Source: Vescimonas sanitatis | GTDB taxonomy: Bacteria; Bacillota; Clostridia; Oscillospirales; Oscillospiraceae | NCBI RefSeq assembly: GCF_049060325.1 | Contig: NZ_JBMGPW010000001.1 | Span: forward strand, 62,001-126,000 | Direction of reading: 5' to 3' | DNA: 64,000 bases | Shown here: in pieces, positions 59,713 to 64,000 of the stretch | Numbering within the stretch: the stretch's first letter is position 1 | How the letters are laid out: each line of letters begins with the position of its first letter | Made by a program: the position numbers and the translations under genes | The notes under the pieces: generated by a model | Database searches by the model: none | What the model was told of the DNA's origin: nothing | Seen by the model: the letters and a program-made list of their open reading frames with translations, nothing else

Positions 59713-60392
59713 CGGAGAGACAGTACGCAGTGGCCATCGATGGGCCGTCCGGCGCGGGGAAGAGCACGCTGGCCCGGGCGGCGGCGGAGGCGCTGCATAT
59801 CTTATATGTGGACACCGGGGCCATCTATCGGACCATCGGCGTGTATATGTATCGGCACGACATCGCGCCAACGGACGCGCCGGCGGTGATCGCGGCGCTG
59901 CCGGAGATCACGGTGGCCCTGCGGTATGACGAGGAGGGTCTGCAGCGGATGTATCTCAACGGCGAGGACGTGACGAAGGAGATACGCCTGCCGATGATAT
60001 CGAAGTACGCCTCAGACGTGTCGGCCATACCGGAGGTGCGGGCGTTCCTGATGGAGCTGCAGCGGTCTCTGGCGCGGGAGCACAGCGTCATCATGGACGG
60101 ACGTGACATCGGGACCGTGGTGCTGCCGGACGCGGAGGTGAAGGTGTTTCTGTGCGCGGATGTGGAGACGCGGGCGCGGCGGCGGTTTTTGGAGCTGGAG
60201 CAGCGGGGCACGCCGAAGCCCTTTGACGAGGTGCTGCGGGATATGGAGCAGCGGGATTATAACGACACCCACCGGGCGGCGGCGCCGCTGCGGCCGGCGG
60301 ATGATGCCATTATGATCGACAACACGGACATGGACTTCGCGGCCAGCCTGGAGCTGCTGCTGGATGTGATACGGGGGCGTGTGGCATCGTGA
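59709..60392 (+). CDS. cmk: cytidylate kinase
   Basis: The 227-residue enzyme phosphorylates CMP and dCMP. P-loop GPSGAGKST (12-20), VDTGAIYRTIG, MDGRDIGTVVLPDA and QRDYNDTHRA are diagnostic. The order cmk-plsC-ispH-rpsA is a conserved clostridial arrangement. It overlaps the genes on both sides (ATGA and GTGA). Confidence 0.96.
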   Translation: MTERQYAVAIDGPSGAGKSTLARAAAEALHILYVDTGAIYRTIGVYMYRHDIAPTDAPAVIAALPEITVALRYDEEGLQRMYLNGEDVTKEIRLPMISKYASDVSAIPEVRAFLMELQRSLAREHSVIMDGRDIGTVVLPDAEVKVFLCADVETRARRRFLELEQRGTPKPFDEVLRDMEQRDYNDTHRAAAPLRPADDAIMIDNTDMDFAASLELLLDVIRGRVAS

Positions 60393-60991
60393 GAAATAAG
60401 TTTTACGCGGCGGCGTGGCGGGTGCTGCGCCCGCTGGTGCTGTTTTTCCTGCCGGTGGACCTGCGAGGGACGGAGCATCTGGAGGGCGGAGAACCGGTGC
60501 TGCTGTGCGCCAATCACTCCAGCGCCTGGGACCCCATCCTATTCGTGCTGTCCATGCCCCAGCGGTTCAACGTGCGGATCATGGCTAAGAAGCAGTTGTT
60601 CTCCATCCCCATCGTGGGTGGATTCCTGCGGGCGATCGGTGTGTTTCCGGTGGATCGGGGCAACAGTGACATTGGGGCGGTGAAGACCGCCATACAGAGC
60701 CTGCGGGACGGGTGGAACCTGTTCCTGTTTCCGGAGGGAACACGGGTGAAGACACCGGGACAGGCGGAGGTCAAGTCCGGCGCGGGCATGATGGCCATCC
60801 GTGCCGGCGTGAAGCTGGCGCCGGTATATATCGGCACGAAGAAGCGCATATTCCGCAAGACGCCCATCATAATCGGCGAGCCCTTCGAGCCGGAGTACAC
60901 CGGCCGCAAGGGTACGGCGGAGGAATATACTGCCAACGCCCATGAGGTCATGCGGCGGGCCTATGCCCTGGGAGGGATCGAATGCAGGTGA
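60389..60991 (+). CDS. plsC: 1-acyl-sn-glycerol-3-phosphate acyltransferase
   Basis: The 200-residue membrane enzyme makes phosphatidic acid. It has the NHSSAWD box (His43, Asp48), the FPEGTR box (114-119) and a hydrophobic N-terminus. The start is GTG overlapping the cmk stop. Confidence 0.93.
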   Translation: MRNKFYAAAWRVLRPLVLFFLPVDLRGTEHLEGGEPVLLCANHSSAWDPILFVLSMPQRFNVRIMAKKQLFSIPIVGGFLRAIGVFPVDRGNSDIGAVKTAIQSLRDGWNLFLFPEGTRVKTPGQAEVKSGAGMMAIRAGVKLAPVYIGTKKRIFRKTPIIIGEPFEPEYTGRKGTAEEYTANAHEVMRRAYALGGIECR

Positions 60992-62928
60992 TACTGGCGA
61001 AGACGGCGGGGTTCTGCTACGGCGTGGAACGGGCCGTGCACATGGCGGAGGCGGCTGCCCGGGAAGGCGGCTGCGTTATGCTGGGCAGTATCATACACAA
61101 TGACCGGGTCATCACAGCGCTGGAGGCGTTGGGTGCGCGGCAGGCGGACAGCCCTCAGCAGGTGCGGCCGGGAGAGACGGTGATCATCCGTGCCCACGGC
61201 GAGACACGGGAGGCTTTGCGGCTGCTGGAGGAGCGGGGCGCACAGATCATGGATGCCACCTGTCCCCATGTGCTGCGGATCCACCGGCTGGTGGAACGGG
61301 CAGCCCGTGCGGGCCGGACACCCATCATTATCGGAGAAGCGCACCATCCGGAGGTGATGGCCGCCGCAAGCCGCTGTGAGCGCAGCGTGGTGCTGGAAAA
61401 CACGGCAGAGCTGGCTGATTGGGTGGCGGCGGACCCGGCGCGGAAGGACATGGATTTGCTGGTTACCGCACAGACGACCTGTATTCGTTCGATATGGGAA
61501 GAGTGTGTAAAATTTTTAAAAAAACAGTGTACAAACGCCGAAATCTTTGATACAATATGTGATGCTACGCAAAAACGTCAATCCGAGGCGGCGAATATCG
61601 CCGGACGGGCGGACGTTATGGTCGTGGTCGGAGATCGTAAAAGTGCCAACACCAGACATTTAGCGGAGATCTGCAGCACACGCTGCGCCCGGGTCTATCA
61701 GATCGAAGGGCCGGAGGAGCTGCGGGTCGGGTCCCTTAACGGATGTTCTGTGGCGGGGCTTACAGCCGGCGCGTCCACGCCTGCGGGCATCATTAAGGAG
61801 GTATATGCAACGATGAGCGAAGAGATCAAGAACATGGAAGCTACGGAAGAGAGCTTCGAGGAAATGCTGGAAAAATCTTTTAAGACTTTGAATACAGGAG
61901 AGAAGGTAACCGGTATTGTAACGGCGATCGGCCCCACCGAGGTGCAGGTCGATCTGGGCTGCAAGCAGGCGGGCTATATCTCTGTGGACGAGCTGTCCGC
62001 AGATCCCAATGTGAAGCCTGAGGACGTCGTCAAGGTCGGCGACGAGATCGAGACCTATATCATCCGCGTCAACGACGTGGAGGGTTATGCCATGCTGTCC
62101 AAGAAGCGTCTGGACGCTGTCAAGGTCTGGGAGGATATCGAGAAGGCCCGCGAGGACAAGACCACTCTCGAAGGTAAAGTCACCGAGGAGAACAAGGGCG
62201 GTATCGTCGTTAATGTCAAGGGCGTGCGCGTGTTCGTGCCCGCTTCCCAGTCCGGTCTGCCCCGCGGCGCTGAGCTGAGCACCATGATCGGCCAGACCGT
62301 GTCCCTGCGGATCACTGAGGTCAACCGTGCCCGCCGCCGCGTCGTCGGCTCCATCAAGGCCGTGACCTATGAGGCCCGTCAGGCCGCCCAGGCGGAGATC
62401 TGGAACAACATCGAGGTCGGCAAGCGCTACACCGGCACCGTGAAGTCCATGACTTCCTACGGTGTGTTCGTGGACATCGGCGGCGTGGATGGTATGGTAC
62501 ATATCTCCGAGCTGTCCTGGAGCCGTATCAAGAACCCCGCCGAGGTCGTCTCCGTGGGCGATACCCTGGACGTGTACGTTATCTCCTTCGATCCCGAGAA
62601 GCACAAGATCTCTCTGGGCGTGAAGGATCGCAGCATGAATCCCTGGGATAAGTTCATGGCTACCTACCATGTGGGCGATGTGGCCAACGTGCGTATCGTG
62701 AAGCTGATGACCTTCGGCGCGTTCGCCGAGGTCGTGCCCGGTGTGGACGGCCTGATCCACATCTCCCAGATCGCGGATCGCCGCATCGAGAAGCCCGGCG
62801 ACGTGCTGACCGAGGGCGAGATGGTGGATGCCAAGATCACCGCCATCGACGAGGAGAAGCAGAAGATCTCCCTGTCCATCCGCGCGCTGCTGGCTCCCGC
62901 CGCTGACGAGGACGCCGACGAGGAGTAA
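60982..62928 (+). CDS. IspH reductase fused to ribosomal protein S1
   Basis: The 648-residue protein joins two functions. Residues 1 to about 277 are 4-hydroxy-3-methylbut-2-enyl diphosphate reductase: Fe-S ligands Cys12 (GFCYGVERA), Cys94 (ATCPHV) and Cys193 (TICDATQKRQ), plus the substrate His of RAHGETRE. From 278 (MSEEIKNME) are four S1 RNA-binding domains (about 305-375, 390-460, 475-545, 560-632) and an acidic tail. An AAGGAGG site and in-frame ATG at 61813 could yield S1 alone. Codon usage shifts strongly toward highly expressed codons in the S1 part. Such fusions are known in Clostridia. Confidence 0.93.
   Translation: MQVILAKTAGFCYGVERAVHMAEAAAREGGCVMLGSIIHNDRVITALEALGARQADSPQQVRPGETVIIRAHGETREALRLLEERGAQIMDATCPHVLRIHRLVERAARAGRTPIIIGEAHHPEVMAAASRCERSVVLENTAELADWVAADPARKDMDLLVTAQTTCIRSIWEECVKFLKKQCTNAEIFDTICDATQKRQSEAANIAGRADVMVVVGDRKSANTRHLAEICSTRCARVYQIEGPEELRVGSLNGCSVAGLTAGASTPAGIIKEVYATMSEEIKNMEATEESFEEMLEKSFKTLNTGEKVTGIVTAIGPTEVQVDLGCKQAGYISVDELSADPNVKPEDVVKVGDEIETYIIRVNDVEGYAMLSKKRLDAVKVWEDIEKAREDKTTLEGKVTEENKGGIVVNVKGVRVFVPASQSGLPRGAELSTMIGQTVSLRITEVNRARRRVVGSIKAVTYEARQAAQAEIWNNIEVGKRYTGTVKSMTSYGVFVDIGGVDGMVHISELSWSRIKNPAEVVSVGDTLDVYVISFDPEKHKISLGVKDRSMNPWDKFMATYHVGDVANVRIVKLMTFGAFAEVVPGVDGLIHISQIADRRIEKPGDVLTEGEMVDAKITAIDEEKQKISLSIRALLAPAADEDADEE
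61528..61556 (+). promoter_or_regulatory. possible internal promoter for the S1 part
   Basis: In an unusually AT-rich part of the ispH coding region: TGTACA (61528-61533), 17 bases, TACAAT (61551-61556). It lies about 255 bases before the internal ATG at 61813. Confidence 0.45.
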
Positions 62929-62937
62929 TTAGATCGT

Positions 62938-62977
62938 AAAACACCTCCGCTGCCCCACAGGCAGCGGAGGTGTTTTT
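62938..62977 (+). terminator. strong rho-independent terminator
   Basis: AAAACACCTCCGCTGCC (62938-62954), loop CCACA, GGCAGCGGAGGTGTTTTT (62960-62977). It ends the long operon. Confidence 0.95.
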
Positions 62978-63012
62978 GGTTGTTTTCACAATGGCGTGCA
63001 GGGGAAAATATC

Positions 63013-63042
63013 TTGCGACCTTGCGGAGAGGCATGGTACAAT
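63013..63042 (+). promoter_or_regulatory. promoter of the small lipoprotein gene
   Basis: TTGCGA (63013-63018), 18 bases, TACAAT (63037-63042). Confidence 0.5.
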
Positions 63043-63123
63043 CGAGGTGGGCAAGAGAATTTAAGAGCATTGTGCTGAAGATAGAACGGATCAATTGGAA
63101 TTTGACAGGGGGAGCGTGATCGT

Positions 63124-63441
63124 ATGAAAAAGTTGATGGCATCAGTGTTAGCGTTGGTTTGCGTTGTTGCTATGGCGGGCTGCGGAAAGTCGAATGTTGG
63201 GGACTATCCTGCGACGATAATGGTAAATGGGATAAATTACTATTCGACCGATAATGCTGTTCCCGTTGAAGTAGACGAGAGTGTTATTCAGTACACCACG
63301 TCGTATGCGGAGGATGGCGTTCCCCGAAAAGATGGTGAGGCAAACTTCAACAGAGACCTGGGGACTCCGTATGCTGTTATTGAGGAAGACTTGGTAGTTG
63401 TCCTTATGGACAATGAGTGGATAGAGTTCAAGGCAAAGTAA
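63124..63441 (+). CDS. small lipoprotein
   Basis: The 105-residue protein has a lipoprotein signal (MKKLMASVLALVCVVAMAGC, Cys20) and a short beta-rich mature part (NGINYYSTDNAVPVEVDESV; EEDLVVVLMDNEWIEFKAK). GGGGGAG lies ten bases before the ATG. The codon use is less GC-rich than upstream genes, hinting at recent gain. Function unknown. Confidence 0.8.
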   Translation: MKKLMASVLALVCVVAMAGCGKSNVGDYPATIMVNGINYYSTDNAVPVEVDESVIQYTTSYAEDGVPRKDGEANFNRDLGTPYAVIEEDLVVVLMDNEWIEFKAK

Positions 63442-63535
63442 GAGCGATCTCGGGTCGCGAAAGAGCGGGACGATGGGAGAAGCGTGCCGTACGAAAGGGA
63501 CGGGGGATGAAGCGGGGGAAAAGAAAAATAATTTT

Positions 63536-63574
63536 GGGAGAGTTGCCTGTTTGTGGGCAACTTTCCCGGTTTTT
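63536..63574 (+). terminator. rho-independent terminator
   Basis: GGGAGAGTTGCC (63536-63547) pairs with GGCAACTTTCCC (63556-63567), then GGTTTTTGG. Confidence 0.85.
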
Positions 63575-63616
63575 GGCATAGGGGCAGAACCGGATCGCAG
63601 GAAGGGGGGAGCGCAT

Positions 63617-64000
63617 ATGAAAAGAGCAGACGTGAACTGGGGAGAGGTAAGGCGTAAGTATGAGTCGGGAATGTATACCTATCAGCGATTGGCAAGGGAG
63701 TACCATGTGTGCACACAGACGGTGTGGAGACATGCGATCAAGGGACAGTGGCAGATCGGCCGGGAGGAGGCGGAAAAGCAGATACTCCGGCGATGCCTGA
63801 TGGCTACGGCAAAGCTGCTGGAGACGGCGGCTGCCGGAGCAACGGAACGGCTGGAAAGCGGAGAGGGCAGCCTGAAGGAGGTCAAGGAGCTGGGAGGTAT
63901 CTTGCAGGCGCTGGTGGGGACAGCGGCAAAGATGTGTCAGAGCGAAAAGAACAAGGACACGGCGGTCAACGAGATACGGGTGATCATGTCGGAGGAGGTA
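63617..64000 (+). CDS. terminase small subunit-like HTH protein, partial at the window edge
   Basis: From ATG 63617 the frame is open for 128 codons to the window end with no stop. GGGGGGAG lies ahead. Residues 5-45 read like the N-terminal helix-turn-helix of small terminase-type phage proteins (VNWGEVRRKYESGMYTYQRL, EYHVCTQTVWRHA), followed by a helical, Glu/Ala-rich part. Small terminases start DNA packaging. Without the downstream genes the alternative, an HTH regulator, cannot be excluded. Confidence 0.65.
   Translation, partial: MKRADVNWGEVRRKYESGMYTYQRLAREYHVCTQTVWRHAIKGQWQIGREEAEKQILRRCLMATAKLLETAAAGATERLESGEGSLKEVKELGGILQALVGTAAKMCQSEKNKDTAVNEIRVIMSEEV

Noticed and set aside
1..64000. 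CRISPR arrays, tRNA or rRNA genes
   Set aside because: No repeat-spacer pattern, no tRNA cloverleaf with the TTCGA loop and no rRNA segments were recognised on either strand.

Overview
The window looks like a chromosome segment of a GC-rich, endospore-forming, anaerobic gut Clostridium relative, probably Oscillospiraceae/Ruminococcaceae. The evidence is a GerW-type spore protein, an IspH-ribosomal protein S1 fusion (a clostridial trait), a complete Feo iron system with its Cys-rich partner, corrinoid methyltransfer genes, and strong Shine-Dalgarno sites with sigma-A promoters of the 17-bp-spacer type. The genus call is inference from gene content only.

Positions 1 to about 21,000 are accessory DNA of mixed origin. 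A minus-strand run of membrane or stress genes (DUF2500, a small membrane protein, AIM24, a DUF975-like stub, EcsC, an unknown protein) is followed by an HTH protein, an AbiE-type toxin-antitoxin pair with an inverted-repeat operator, two small XRE regulators, and slices of an IS110 transposase and of a second AbiEii protein. Then comes a recombinase island. It holds a truncated large serine recombinase, a Y-family polymerase with its YolD-like partner under a probable SOS box, and three overlapping genes (serine recombinase, a recombinase-like protein lacking the catalytic domain, serine recombinase). A metallophosphoesterase broken by one amber codon follows, with a DUF4300-like lipoprotein and a DUF1016 / low-molecular-weight phosphatase / DUF1016-nuclease cluster. 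A block of about 680 bp (a 47-codon gene plus the recombinase N-terminus) is present twice, and the first copy is decayed in two places.

From about 21,000 to 63,500 the DNA is chromosomal core, mostly on the plus strand. In order: an alkylation-repair pair (AlkA-like, Ogt); an IclR regulator; a membrane-anchored spermidine-synthase-like protein; an orphan ABC ATPase; MgtC; an NhaC-type antiporter. A cell-wall and translation operon follows (RodA/FtsW, Ddl, MurF, ABC-F, flavodoxin, PrfA, LUD protein, a TsaC-CoaE fusion, M18 peptidase), preceded by five exact-period 11-bp repeats. Next are CarD-IspD-IspF; a duplicated DUF1538 membrane protein with a tandem PII-like protein; a DtxR-type repressor divergent from feoA-feoB-Cys-rich protein with three matching palindromes; and a corrinoid methyltransfer locus. 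The run ends with a small membrane protein, a site-2 protease, ScpA-ScpB, DUF2953, GerW, a short DacF-type carboxypeptidase, RluB, RpiR, an HI0933-type flavoprotein, Cmk, PlsC and the IspH-S1 fusion.

After a small lipoprotein gene, the right edge begins a terminase-small-subunit-like gene that runs off the window, possibly the start of a prophage. Best candidates for something little described are the DUF1538 / double-PII module, the TsaC-CoaE fusion, the corrinoid locus with its truncated MetH-like protein, and the 11-bp repeat array. No CRISPR array, tRNA or rRNA was seen.
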